Program-made: the position numbers and the translations under genes
In this document: in pieces, positions 54,049 to 62,180 of the stretch
Numbering within the stretch: position 1 is the first letter of the stretch
How the letters are laid out: every line of letters begins with the position of its first letter
The notes under the pieces: generated by a model
Told to the model about the DNA's origin: nothing
Seen by the model: the letters and a program-made list of their open reading frames with translations, nothing else
Databases searched by the model: none
DNA from: Pedobacter sp. MC2016-05
GTDB lineage: Bacteria; Bacteroidota; Bacteroidia; Sphingobacteriales; Sphingobacteriaceae
DNA length: 64,000 nucleotides
Direction: 5' to 3'
Assembly: GCF_026239735.1 (NCBI RefSeq)
Contig: NZ_JAPIVT010000004.1
Coordinates: 186,001-250,000, forward strand

Positions 54049-54387
54049 ATGAAAAAATTATTGAGTTTAATCGCAATCGCAGCATTTGGTTTAACTACAG
54101 CATTTGCACAAACACCAGCAGCAACGCCAGCTAAAGCTAAAACAGTTGTTAAAAAAGAAGTAAAAACTACTGTTGCACCTGTAAAAGCAAGTGTAAAATC
54201 GGAAACTAAAAAGGTAGAAACTAAAACGACTACCACCGCTGCAAAAGTTAAAGCTGATGGAACACCAGATATGCGCTTTAAAGAAAATAAAACAAAAGCT
54301 GTAACGAAAGTTGTTGGTCCAACAAAAAAAGATGGAACAGCTGACATGCGTTACAAAGCAAATAAAGCTGCTGCTAAAAAGAATTAG
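54049..54387 (+). CDS. Small secreted Lys/Ala-rich protein with a 14-residue repeat
   Basis: A signal peptide (MKKLLSLIAIAAFGLTTAFAQ) precedes a low-complexity Ala/Lys/Thr/Val region. Two copies of a motif follow: KADGTPDMRFKENK (near residue 66) and KKDGTADMRYKANK (near residue 91). Function is unknown, but the basic, disordered composition suggests binding to nucleic acid or envelope polymers. The ATG at 54049 is preferred. A terminator follows. Confidence 0.8.
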   Translation: MKKLLSLIAIAAFGLTTAFAQTPAATPAKAKTVVKKEVKTTVAPVKASVKSETKKVETKTTTTAAKVKADGTPDMRFKENKTKAVTKVVGPTKKDGTADMRYKANKAAAKKN

Positions 54388-54405
54388 GTTTAGTTTTATA
54401 ATTTG

Positions 54406-54437
54406 AAAGGGTTCCTGATGTAAAATCGGAACCCTTT
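54406..54437 (+). terminator. Terminator after the Lys/Ala-rich protein
   Basis: AAAGGGTTCC pairs perfectly with GGAACCCTTT across a 12-base loop, followed by a T run. Confidence 0.9.
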
Positions 54438-54458
54438 TTTATTTTATCAAAATTTACA

Positions 54459-54504
54459 TAAGCCACAATTTCCAGTTAATAAAAATCTGCAAATCTGTGG
54501 CTTA
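54459..54504. repeat. TAAGCCACA inverted repeat, copy 1
   Basis: TAAGCCACA (54459-54467) pairs with TGTGGCTTA (54496-54504). A very similar arm pair (AAGCCACAGATT and AATCTGCGGCTT) lies at 63771-63813, so both may derive from one element. This copy may also end the MBL-hydrolase transcript. Confidence 0.6.
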
Positions 54505-54510
54505 CTATTT

Positions 54511-55188
54511 TTACACTGCTATTGTCTCTCCAACTTTTGGCAACAATAAGGTTTTGCTTTCTCTCTTGAATTTTGATACAGCCTCTTCCTCATCAATGCT
54601 GATCGGAGGAAAAGTATTGTAATGAACGCCTATGATTTGATCGCAGTTAATGTACTTTGCTGCAATGATCGCATCATCAACGTCCATGGTGTAATGACCG
54701 CCAATAGGCAAAATGGCATAATCCAACTTGTACAAGTCCGCCAAGAGTTTCATCTCAATAGTTAGTGCTGTATCGCCGGCGAAATAGATTTGTTTTCCGC
54801 CTAACTCCAATACAAAGCCGGCGGGATTGCCACCGTAACTACCATCGGGATTTGAACTGCTATGCACCGCCCAAACTGTACGTAGTTTACCAAAAGAAAG
54901 CTTCTGAACACCAAAATTGATATCAGTTACCTTTTCGATTCCTTGTTCTTTAATCCATTTGGCAACTTCAACCATTGCAATCACCTCTGCACCGGTTTGG
55001 TTGGCCAGCTCAACTAAATCTGCAACGTGATCACCGTGCCCATGACTAACTAAAATATAGTCAGCCTCAATTTTAGAGGTGTCAATATCTTTCGCTAAAG
55101 GGTTTGATTTGATAAAAGGATCAAAAAGAAATTTTTTGCCATCTGCCTCTAAAAGGAAGCAAGATTGGCCGTAATAAGTATATGTCAT
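54511..55188 (-). CDS. UPF0173-family metal-dependent hydrolase (MBL fold)
   Basis: The 225-residue protein has the metallo-beta-lactamase motif SHGHGDHVAD, plus GGNPAGFVLELGGKQIYFAGDT and GGHYTMDVDDA, which mark the UPF0173 group. Two metal ions are probably bound by the His/Asp cluster. Substrate is unknown. The gene stands alone, 47 bp after the YbaB gene on the same strand. Confidence 0.9.
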   Translation of the reverse strand: MTYTYYGQSCFLLEADGKKFLFDPFIKSNPLAKDIDTSKIEADYILVSHGHGDHVADLVELANQTGAEVIAMVEVAKWIKEQGIEKVTDINFGVQKLSFGKLRTVWAVHSSSNPDGSYGGNPAGFVLELGGKQIYFAGDTALTIEMKLLADLYKLDYAILPIGGHYTMDVDDAIIAAKYINCDQIIGVHYNTFPPISIDEEEAVSKFKRESKTLLLPKVGETIAV

Positions 55189-55235
55189 AACGTTTATAGA
55201 AGGTGAATATAAATTTAGAAGTAGTAAAACTTAAT

Positions 55236-55541
55236 CTATTGACCAAACATTCCGCCCAAACCACCTAACATATCTTTGGCTGAGGCTTGCATTTCTGTCG
55301 CGCTCACTTCTTCGGCGTTAGCCAGAGCTTTGTTAATTGCCGTTAATAACAATTCTTCTAACTCTTCTTTATCTGCATTTTCCAAAAATGTTTCATTGAT
55401 TGAAACGCCTGTTATGGCTTTGTTTGCGGTTGCTGTAATCTTTATGGCGCCGTTCTCCACCTCTCCAAAAACAGAAATAGTATCTAAACGCTTTTTAATT
55501 TCCTCCGCTTTTTGTTGCGCTGCTAATAATTTATCGAACAT
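55236..55541 (-). CDS. YbaB/EbfC-family nucleoid-associated protein
   Basis: The 101-residue protein has a helical N-terminus, AAQQKAEEIKKRLD, then the beta-strand region VEVENGAIKITATANKAIT-like, and an acidic C-terminal helix with KEELEELLLTAINKAL. This is the YbaB/EbfC fold of dimeric DNA-binding proteins. A recR partner, often adjacent in other phyla, is not here. Confidence 0.87.
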   Translation of the reverse strand: MFDKLLAAQQKAEEIKKRLDTISVFGEVENGAIKITATANKAITGVSINETFLENADKEELEELLLTAINKALANAEEVSATEMQASAKDMLGGLGGMFGQ

Positions 55542-55606
55542 GATTTGTTGTTTTTATTAATAAGTTAAATTTACCTAAAATTGTTTTCGAACGCTATTAT
55601 AAAAAA

Positions 55607-55635
55607 ACCTCGCAGGTTTTTAAAACCTGCGAGGT
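55607..55635 (-). terminator. Terminator after the serine hydrolase gene
   Basis: ACCTCGCAGGTTTT pairs perfectly with AAAACCTGCGAGGT around a single central base. On the minus strand a T run follows (55607-55601), matching the end of the gene at 55645. Confidence 0.9.
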
Positions 55636-55644
55636 CTGGATTAT

Positions 55645-56877
55645 TTAATCTTCATCGCTTCCCGGCAAGCTGCCGTTCCCATGATAAGCACCTTTTCTAA
55701 TGATCGGCATACCTAAATGTTTGTATAAATCGTCAAGATGCATTAAACTTCCGTTGGTCAAATTCCCCAGAAAAATTACAATAATATTTTTGTCAAGATC
55801 GCGAACGTAGATATGTCTGAAACCGTGCCACCAGCCTGTATGATAAACTACCTTGTCCATCTTTTCCCCATCAAACATCCGCCAACCATAACCATAATTA
55901 AAGTGCCCGTTAACAGGCTTGTTGCGACCAACATAAGATGAGTCAGTACTTTTTTTGCTAAGTAATCTTCCATTTTTTAGATACTTATCATAAAGCACCA
56001 GATCATGAACAGTGCTGTAAATTCCTTTGTCTCCGACTGGTCCATCTAAAAAATTTTGGGCAACAGAATATCTAAAGCTATTGCGATCATGCCCGACTAC
56101 ATCAACAGGAATTTTTTCATATTCGGTAGTGCTGTAAACGTGGGTATTCTTCATCCCTGCAGGTTTGAAAATATGCTCCATCATGTATTGAGAGAAACGT
56201 TGACCTGTAACTTTCTCAATAATTGCCCCTAATACCATAAAATTGGAGTTGTTATAGTGAAAGCGATCATCAGGTTTCACGTAACGATTTGGCTTGCGTT
56301 CTGCAATAACATTCATTACTTCTTGGTTACTCACCCCTTTTTTCATATTGCGTTTTTCCTTACGCCAAATGTCATCAATGAAATAGACATAATTCATCAT
56401 TCCACTTCTATGTGTAAGCAATAGTTTTACTGTAATTCCATCATAAGGAAAATTTGGGAAGAACTTTTTTACGTTATCATTTAACGAAAGTTTTCCGGCC
56501 TCAACCAGTTGCATAATAGCGGTTCCAGTGAAGGTTTTGGTAATGGAAGCAAGCTCGAATTCAGAAGAAATTTTTAAACTATCGCGATGCAAGTAATCGG
56601 CCCAACCTATCGCTTTTTCGTACAGAATTTTGCCATCTTTAGCAACGAGCATATTCCCATTGAAGCCGTACTTTTTATGTAGGTTTTGTACAAAATCGGC
56701 GATCCACTTATCACCTTTGGCAGGGTCGTAGGCGATTAGAAGGCTATCTGCTTTATCATCTTCCTTTACACGGATTTTCGCATCGGCAGCTTTTTTATCT
56801 TCCGATTTTTTGGTGTTGCAGGCAGTAAATAGGGTAACAGAGAGCGCTAAAGCTGAACAGAAATATCTAAAATTCAT
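55645..56877 (-). CDS. Serine hydrolase, class C beta-lactamase-like lipoprotein
   Basis: The signal ends near LFTAC with C20 as a probable lipidation site. The catalytic motifs of the beta-lactamase/D-alanyl-D-alanine peptidase fold are SITK (S101, K104), YNN (Y198-N200) and HTG in VVYHTGWWHG. The ATG at 56877 gives 410 residues. It more likely acts on peptidoglycan peptides than as a drug-resistance enzyme. It is monocistronic with its own terminator. The cupin gene is just upstream on the same strand. Confidence 0.88.
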   Translation of the reverse strand: MNFRYFCSALALSVTLFTACNTKKSEDKKAADAKIRVKEDDKADSLLIAYDPAKGDKWIADFVQNLHKKYGFNGNMLVAKDGKILYEKAIGWADYLHRDSLKISSEFELASITKTFTGTAIMQLVEAGKLSLNDNVKKFFPNFPYDGITVKLLLTHRSGMMNYVYFIDDIWRKEKRNMKKGVSNQEVMNVIAERKPNRYVKPDDRFHYNNSNFMVLGAIIEKVTGQRFSQYMMEHIFKPAGMKNTHVYSTTEYEKIPVDVVGHDRNSFRYSVAQNFLDGPVGDKGIYSTVHDLVLYDKYLKNGRLLSKKSTDSSYVGRNKPVNGHFNYGYGWRMFDGEKMDKVVYHTGWWHGFRHIYVRDLDKNIIVIFLGNLTNGSLMHLDDLYKHLGMPIIRKGAYHGNGSLPGSDED

Positions 56878-56945
56878 TAATATTAAGGATAGTGTATTTA
56901 AAACCCGAAAATTAAAGAATTTTAGACGGTTAAATAGAAAGAGTT

Positions 56946-57497
56946 TTAAACATTTGCGCAATTCTGGTTATACCAGCACTCAAATAAATGACCCTTGCTA
57001 CCATAAACAGGATCGTTATCTGGATTTTTCACTTTTTCAATGTCTTCATCTGCCTCTGGTCGTTCTTCAGGCTTACCATATTTTATGTTATATTCAAGCC
57101 CATTTGGGTAGGCACCAACTACTGTAAAATCTTCACTTGAATTCAATTTCATGTGTGCAACTCCAGCCGGAATAACGACAACATCGCCTTTATCCAGTTC
57201 GATGCAAACACCATGATCGCCTCCAAACTGTACTTCTGCTTTACCGCAAAAAACACCCATTACCTCGTGGGTATTGCTATGATAATGTTGATAATCGAAA
57301 ATACCATCAACCCAGGCATTGGTATAGCCATTTTGCGCAAAAACTTTTTTAATTACTTCTTCTGTATCATCTGGATGAATCAAAAATGCGCCCTTATATA
57401 TCATTAGAGGTAATTTGGCATTGTTAGGAAAGTTTCCATTTTCTTCTATTGTATGTGATACGAGATAGGCCTCTTGTATTAATTTTTCTTTGTCCAT
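56946..57497 (-). CDS. Cupin-domain protein
   Basis: The cupin core HYHSNTHEVMGVFCGKAEVQFGG carries His and Glu metal ligands, and the second motif is GDVVVIPAGVAHMKLN. The 183-residue protein belongs to the small cupins and its substrate is unknown. The C-terminus is charged. It lies 68 bp upstream of the serine hydrolase. Confidence 0.87.
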   Translation of the reverse strand: MDKEKLIQEAYLVSHTIEENGNFPNNAKLPLMIYKGAFLIHPDDTEEVIKKVFAQNGYTNAWVDGIFDYQHYHSNTHEVMGVFCGKAEVQFGGDHGVCIELDKGDVVVIPAGVAHMKLNSSEDFTVVGAYPNGLEYNIKYGKPEERPEADEDIEKVKNPDNDPVYGSKGHLFECWYNQNCANV

Positions 57498-57732
57498 GAT
57501 TGTAGGTTTTCGTTAATTAACAAAATAAAGAAGAAAGGGTTTAGGATTACTTCAAAAGCATTATCCAATTTACTTTAAATTCATTTTCGTTCCTATAATT
57601 ATAGAAAGGTACAATGGTTACGTAGGCTAATTTATGCCATTTTTGTCCACATAAAGATAACGTGGGCCAATTATTTAATTTTTGGACCACGTTGTCAATT
57701 GCATATCATTAATATCTGATCTTATTAAAATG

Positions 57733-57772
57733 AGATTGCCTCAGCTTAAGAAAAATAAGCTTCGCAATGACG
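57733..57772. repeat. REP-like element, degenerate copy 3
   Basis: GAGATTGC at the left and GCTTCGCAATGACG at the right match the arms of copies 1 and 2, but the middle differs and the arms no longer pair well. Confidence 0.55.
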
Positions 57773-57780
57773 ATAAGTGA

Positions 57781-57812
57781 AAAAAAAGCCACTCCTGTAA
57801 AGGAATGGCTTT
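57781..57812 (-). terminator. Terminator of pdhC
   Basis: AAGCCACTCC pairs with GGAATGGCTT with one mismatch, and an A run on the left becomes a T tract on the minus strand. It begins 48 bp after the pdhC stop. Confidence 0.85.
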
Positions 57813-57859
57813 AATATATTGCTCAGTTCGAAAACTGAAAATGATAAACTTTAAACTAC

Positions 57860-59524
57860 TTACGCTAACAATCTAATCGGCTCTTCTAATAAACCTTTTA
57901 GCGTTTGTAAGAATTGTGCTCCAGTTGCACCATCAACCACACGGTGATCGCAACCTAAAGTCAACTTCATCACGTTACCTGGAACAACAGTACCGTTTTT
58001 AACAACAGGAACTTGTTGAATAGCACCAACAGATAAAATAGCACCATCAGGAGAGTTAATGATCGATGTAAACTCATCAATACCAAACATACCTAAGTTG
58101 GAAACTGTAAAAGTCGATCCTTCCCAATCTGCAGGTTGTAATTTCTTAGCTTTTGCTTTACCACCAAAGTCTTTTACTTCAGCAGAAATGTGCGATAAAG
58201 ATTTACCATCAGCAAAACGAACTACAGGTACTAATAAACCATCTTCAACAGCCATAGCAACACCAATGTTAGTATGTTCGTTGAAACGAATTTTATCGCC
58301 ACCCCATGATGAATTGACGGCTGGATGTTTTTTCAAGGCAACAGCAACTGCTTTAATTACGATATCGTTGAAGGAAACTTTAACAGGCGCAACAGCATTG
58401 ATTGCCGTACGGGCAGACATTGCGTTGTCCATATCAATACTTACGGTTAAGTAAAAATGTGGCGCTGTAAATAAACTTTCAGCTAAACGTTTTGCAATTA
58501 CTTTACGCATTTGCGAAACAGGTTGTTCTGTATATTTCACCTCGCCAACAAAAGTTGGGATCACTGGCGCAGCAGCAGTAGTTTTTTCAGCAGCAGCCGG
58601 AGCTGATTCTGATTTCGCCGGTGCAGCAGCAGGTTTATAGTTTTCGATATCTTTTTTAATGATACGGCCACCTTCTGCACTACCAGCAACTTGTGATAAA
58701 TCGATTCCTTTATCTTTAGCAATTTTCTTAGCCAATGGCGATGCTTTTACGCGACTATCAGAAGAACTTTCTGCCACGGGAGCAGGTGAACTTGCTTCAG
58801 CAGTTGTTGCTTGTTTTTCTTCTTTCGGAGCTTCTTCTTTGCTTTCAGCTTTTGCAGCCGGAGCAGAACCGCCTGCTAAAATACCACTTACATCAGTTCC
58901 TTCCGGACCAACAATGGCGATAATGCCGTTAACTTTAGCCGCCTCACCTTTTTCTACACCAATGTGTAATAAAGTACCAGTTGCATAACCCATCACTTCC
59001 ATAGTTGCCTTATCGGTTTCTACATCCGCTAAAACATCATCATCCTTAACCTGGTCGCCAACTTTTTTATGCCATTCAGCAATAACGCCTTCAGTCATGG
59101 TATCGCTTAGCAAAGGCATACGAATTACGGTAACGCCTTTTGCTGCTAATTCTTCTTCGCTTAAACCACCACCTTGAGCAGGGGCAGCTTCTTCTTTTTT
59201 CTCTTCAGCCTTTGGTGCTTCAGCGCTTTCTGCTTTCGGAGCTTCGCCGCCTTTTTCAGCATCTAACGCTGCCTGAAAATCTTCACCTTCTTTACCAATA
59301 ACGGCCATAACAGCATCAACAGGAACAGCTTCACCTTCTTTTACACCAACGTATAAAAGTGTACCATCCCAATAAGATTCCATGTCCATTGTTGCTTTGT
59401 CAGTTTCTACTTCTGCCAAAACATCGCCGCTTTTCACTTTATCGCCCACTTTTTTATGCCACTTCGCCAAAACCCCTTCGGTCATGGTGTCGCTCATTTT
59501 GGGCATTTTAATTACATCAGCCAT
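57860..59524 (-). CDS. pdhC: Pyruvate dehydrogenase E2, dihydrolipoamide acetyltransferase
   Basis: E2 is the core of the pyruvate dehydrogenase complex and transfers acetyl groups to CoA. Two lipoyl domains carry ETDKATM motifs with K43 and K162 as attachment sites. An Ala/Pro-rich linker follows each. An E3-binding domain (about 255-300, KASPLAKKIAKDKGI) and a catalytic domain (about 330-554) follow, with HRVVDG near the C-terminus. Length is 554 residues. The E1-alpha gene lies 31 bp upstream on the same strand. E1-beta and E3 are not in this window. Confidence 0.96.
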   Translation of the reverse strand: MADVIKMPKMSDTMTEGVLAKWHKKVGDKVKSGDVLAEVETDKATMDMESYWDGTLLYVGVKEGEAVPVDAVMAVIGKEGEDFQAALDAEKGGEAPKAESAEAPKAEEKKEEAAPAQGGGLSEEELAAKGVTVIRMPLLSDTMTEGVIAEWHKKVGDQVKDDDVLADVETDKATMEVMGYATGTLLHIGVEKGEAAKVNGIIAIVGPEGTDVSGILAGGSAPAAKAESKEEAPKEEKQATTAEASSPAPVAESSSDSRVKASPLAKKIAKDKGIDLSQVAGSAEGGRIIKKDIENYKPAAAPAKSESAPAAAEKTTAAAPVIPTFVGEVKYTEQPVSQMRKVIAKRLAESLFTAPHFYLTVSIDMDNAMSARTAINAVAPVKVSFNDIVIKAVAVALKKHPAVNSSWGGDKIRFNEHTNIGVAMAVEDGLLVPVVRFADGKSLSHISAEVKDFGGKAKAKKLQPADWEGSTFTVSNLGMFGIDEFTSIINSPDGAILSVGAIQQVPVVKNGTVVPGNVMKLTLGCDHRVVDGATGAQFLQTLKGLLEEPIRLLA

Positions 59525-59554
59525 TATATCTAATTAATTGAAATCTTTTTAAAA

Positions 59555-60550
59555 TTAGTCCATTACGTAAGGGTAGTTCTCCGTCATATACACATCTTTG
59601 TATAATTCAGATGCTTCCGGCCAAGGAGATTCTTCAGCGAATTTAACCGCCTGATCTACCGTAGCTTTAACTTTAGCTTCTACTTCTTCAATCCAAGCTT
59701 GGTCAGCATACTTTTCTTTCAAAATAGTTTCTCTTGCCAATTCAACCGGATCTTTTGCTTTATAATCTTCCAATTCTTCTTTAGTACGGTATTTTGCAGG
59801 ATCAGACATTGAGTGACCACGGTAACGGTAAGTTCTCATTTCTAAGAAAGTAGGTCCTTCACCTTTACGGGCACGTTGAATTGCTTCATCCATCGCGTTA
59901 TGTACCGCAACTGGGTCCATACCATCAACCGGAGCACATGGCATATCAAAACCTAAACCAATTTTATAAATATCAGTCATGTTGGTGGTACGTTGTACCG
60001 AAGTACCCATTGCGTAACCATTGTTTTCGCAAACAAAAATTACAGGCAATTTCCACAACATAGCCATGTTAAAAGTTTCGTTTAGTGCACCCTGGCGCAC
60101 CGCACCATCGCCCATATAACAAATATTAACGTTATCTGTTCCTTTATATTTTTCTGCAAAAGCAACACCAGCACCTAGTGGAATCTGACCTCCAACAATG
60201 GCATGGCCACCATAAAAATTATGTTCTTTGCTAAACATGTGCATAGAACCACCTTTACCTTTAGAGCATCCAGTAGCTTTACCATACATTTCTGCCATAA
60301 TACTATCGGCACTAACACCTAAAGCCAAAGCATGAGCGTGATCACGGTAAGTAGTAATCATCGAATCGCCTTTTTGCATTGCAGATATTGCGCCTGCAAC
60401 TACAGCCTCTTGTCCAATGTATAAATGACAAAAGCCACGAATTTTTTGTTGTCCGTATAATTGGCCTGTTTTTTCTTCGAATTTGCGCATAAGCAACATC
60501 GATTCAAACCATTTTAACCAAGTATCTTTATTTATTTCTACTGCACTCAT
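59555..60550 (-). CDS. pdhA: Pyruvate dehydrogenase E1 component, alpha subunit
   Basis: The 331-residue protein has the thiamine-diphosphate motif GDGAVRQGALNETFNMAM...CENNGYAM, plus YRDHAHALALG and TYRYRGHSMSDPAKYRT. This marks the alpha subunit of an alpha/beta E1. The ATG at 60550 (MSAVEINKDTW) is used. A longer in-frame start adds residues absent from the family. A TAGATTTG box (60585-60578, minus strand) is a candidate -7. The missing beta subunit must be encoded elsewhere. Confidence 0.95.
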   Translation of the reverse strand: MSAVEINKDTWLKWFESMLLMRKFEEKTGQLYGQQKIRGFCHLYIGQEAVVAGAISAMQKGDSMITTYRDHAHALALGVSADSIMAEMYGKATGCSKGKGGSMHMFSKEHNFYGGHAIVGGQIPLGAGVAFAEKYKGTDNVNICYMGDGAVRQGALNETFNMAMLWKLPVIFVCENNGYAMGTSVQRTTNMTDIYKIGLGFDMPCAPVDGMDPVAVHNAMDEAIQRARKGEGPTFLEMRTYRYRGHSMSDPAKYRTKEELEDYKAKDPVELARETILKEKYADQAWIEEVEAKVKATVDQAVKFAEESPWPEASELYKDVYMTENYPYVMD

Positions 60551-60830
60551 TTTAGGATATTTGTTTTTTTGCGAGAGCAAATCTAATTTTTTTATTGTAA
60601 TTTTTGGCACTTTTAAGTGTAAAAACATCATACACTTTCATACAATGGTACATTTAACAGTTGTTTTCTTATTAAAAGTTTTTGATACCGCCTATTTCGC
60701 TCAAATCATCGATTTTACGGAATTCAAAATCACAGTTTATCAAGCTATCGCTTTCAAATAATAGTAAAATTTAATTTTGCAAAATCCTATTAAGCCCTAA
60801 TTTATTAATTTTTATTTGAAAGGCAAATAC

Positions 60831-60960
60831 ATATGCCTTTAGGTAAAAGTAGCCCCGCCATGCGCATTATCTTTTTTGTCATTTTTTATGATCAAAGGAA
60901 AGAATCTACAACAAAAAAGGATAATCGCTGCTGTCGGGCTTAAGTTGGCCTGGCTTTGTG
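60831..60960. repeat. Diverged interspersed intergenic repeat
   Basis: Bases 60831-60870 resemble bases 10-50 of the window: ATGCC, GGTAA, GCCAT, CGC and TTA appear in the same order. The downstream part also contains a conserved-looking GCTGCTGTCGGGC core. Confidence 0.35.
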
Positions 60961-60981
60961 CATGTGATTAAAGGTTTTAAA

Positions 60982-61140
60982 CCACCCCCAACCCCTCCTT
61001 GAAAATAAGGAGGGGAGTAGGTTTATGCTAAGAATTTAATATGCTGTTATAAAATAGGGTTTGATGCACCAACCTAACATCTTCGAACAAAATACTGTTA
61101 ATCAATGGAAACTCTCCTAATTTAGGAGGGGCAAGGGGTG
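60982..61140. mobile_element. MITE-like element with CCCCTCC terminal inverted repeats
   Basis: The left end has CACCCCCAACCCCTCCTTGA and an adjoining AAGGAGGGGAG, and the right end has CTCTCCTAATTTAGGAGGGG and an adjoining CAAGGGGTG. Each end can fold into a CCCCTCCT/AGGAGGGG hairpin, and the ends are imperfect inverted copies. The element is about 160 bp and codes for nothing, as expected for a miniature element. Confidence 0.6.
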
Positions 61141-61228
61141 CTTGTTTTTGAAAATTGTATTTTACCAAGAACAAATGAACCCACCAAGGTTCAAACCTGA
61201 TAGAACGAAAATACTTTTATTGCTTTTG

Positions 61229-61277
61229 AAAGTTACTAACTCTATTATGTACTGGTTATTTAAAGTTAGTAACTTTG
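61229..61277 (+). promoter_or_regulatory. Tandem AGTTAnTAACT operators with a TAACTTTG box
   Basis: AAAGTTACTAACT (61229-61241) and AGTTAGTAACTTT (61264-61276) are each palindromic cores (AGTTA-n-TAACT) and also pair with each other. Their centres are 33 bp apart, about three helical turns. TAACTTTG (61270-61277) overlaps the second site and fits the -7 consensus. This resembles a repressor-controlled promoter, but no gene starts just downstream on the plus strand. Confidence 0.55.
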
Positions 61278-61525
61278 CAATAAAAGATTGTAGGGATAGC
61301 AGGGCTACCGGAATCGATGAAGAAAAAAACTTGCTTTTCGAAACAATTTTTGGTGTCTTATATCCGTTTCCTAACAAGCCGAAAACGTTGAAATGTTAAT
61401 AACTTTCACTTTTTAACAAGTTACATTTGGATAACATTTGTATAATTAATACTTTTGGCAACCAACAATAAGCCCATGTGGTTTACGTTACTGTGTAAGT
61501 GAATACCCAAACATAACTGTATAAC

Positions 61526-62083
61526 ATGATTAAAAAATTTTTGTTTTCATCCCTAATCGCTATTTGCACGTTCTCAGCCGCATTTGCGCAAACAAAAACA
61601 AAAGAATCTGGTAAAGAATTAAACGATCCCGACAATTTAGCATCACAATATTTCTCGCAGGTAATGGGTGTTGCTGTAGATGCGACTTCAAACTTAAAAT
61701 TATACAAGTTTGTTTACGAATGGATCGGAACGCCATATAGCTATGGTGGCAACACCAAAAGAGGCATCGATTGCTCGGCATTCACTAAAGCGATTTACGA
61801 CAAAGTTTTCAACACTACCATCAGAAGAAATTCACGCGATATTTTTAGCATGGTAGATCCATTATCTAAAGATGATTTAAAAGAAGGCGATTTAGTTTTC
61901 TTCAAAATTAAAAGCAGAAGTATTTCACACATCGGTATTTATTTAGGAGATAATCGCTTTGCACATGCATCAAGTTCTCGTGGGGTGGTAATCAGTAACT
62001 TAAACGAACCCTATTACAGCCGCTATTTTTACAAAGGCGGACGGATTTTAGAATCGTTTAAAAAGGAATTCACAGTAGAATAA
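61526..62083 (+). CDS. NlpC/P60-family cysteine peptidase (C40)
   Basis: A signal peptide (ending AFAQ, about residue 22) precedes an NlpC/P60 domain. The catalytic residues are C83 in GIDCSAFTKAIYD, H135 in SISHIGIYLGD, and H147 in RFAHASSSRGV as the likely third residue. The 185-residue enzyme should cut the D-gamma-glutamyl-diaminopimelate bond in peptidoglycan. It precedes a CapA-like lipoprotein on the same strand. Confidence 0.9.
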   Translation: MIKKFLFSSLIAICTFSAAFAQTKTKESGKELNDPDNLASQYFSQVMGVAVDATSNLKLYKFVYEWIGTPYSYGGNTKRGIDCSAFTKAIYDKVFNTTIRRNSRDIFSMVDPLSKDDLKEGDLVFFKIKSRSISHIGIYLGDNRFAHASSSRGVVISNLNEPYYSRYFYKGGRILESFKKEFTVE

Positions 62084-62180
62084 AGCAAATTACAATCTTA
62101 AATTTAAGTTTTTAGATTGAACACATACGATCCTCCTGAAGCAATTTTGGAGGATTTTTTTATACCTTATAAATTGATTA

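Larger units (their letters stand above)
57498..57859. other. Intergenic region between pdhC and the cupin gene
   Basis: This 362-bp gap has no gene. It contains a CGTGGGCCAA/TTGGACCACG inverted repeat (57661-57691), a degenerate relative of the GCAATGACG palindromic element (57733-57772), and a terminator (57781-57812). Confidence 0.6.
60551..61525. other. 975-bp repeat-rich intergenic region
   Basis: No convincing gene was found in this gap, the longest in the window. It holds a diverged copy of the repeat at the left edge (60831-60960), a MITE-like inverted-repeat element (60982-61140), and a tandem pair of AGTTAnTAACT palindromes with a -7 box (61229-61277). ORFs of about 70-85 codons are present but lack coding character. 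Confidence 0.7.

Noticed and set aside
61142..61399. 85-codon reading frame in the long spacer
   Set aside because: No family resemblance, overlaps operator-like sites and follows a repeat element. An opposite-strand frame of similar length exists, as expected by chance.
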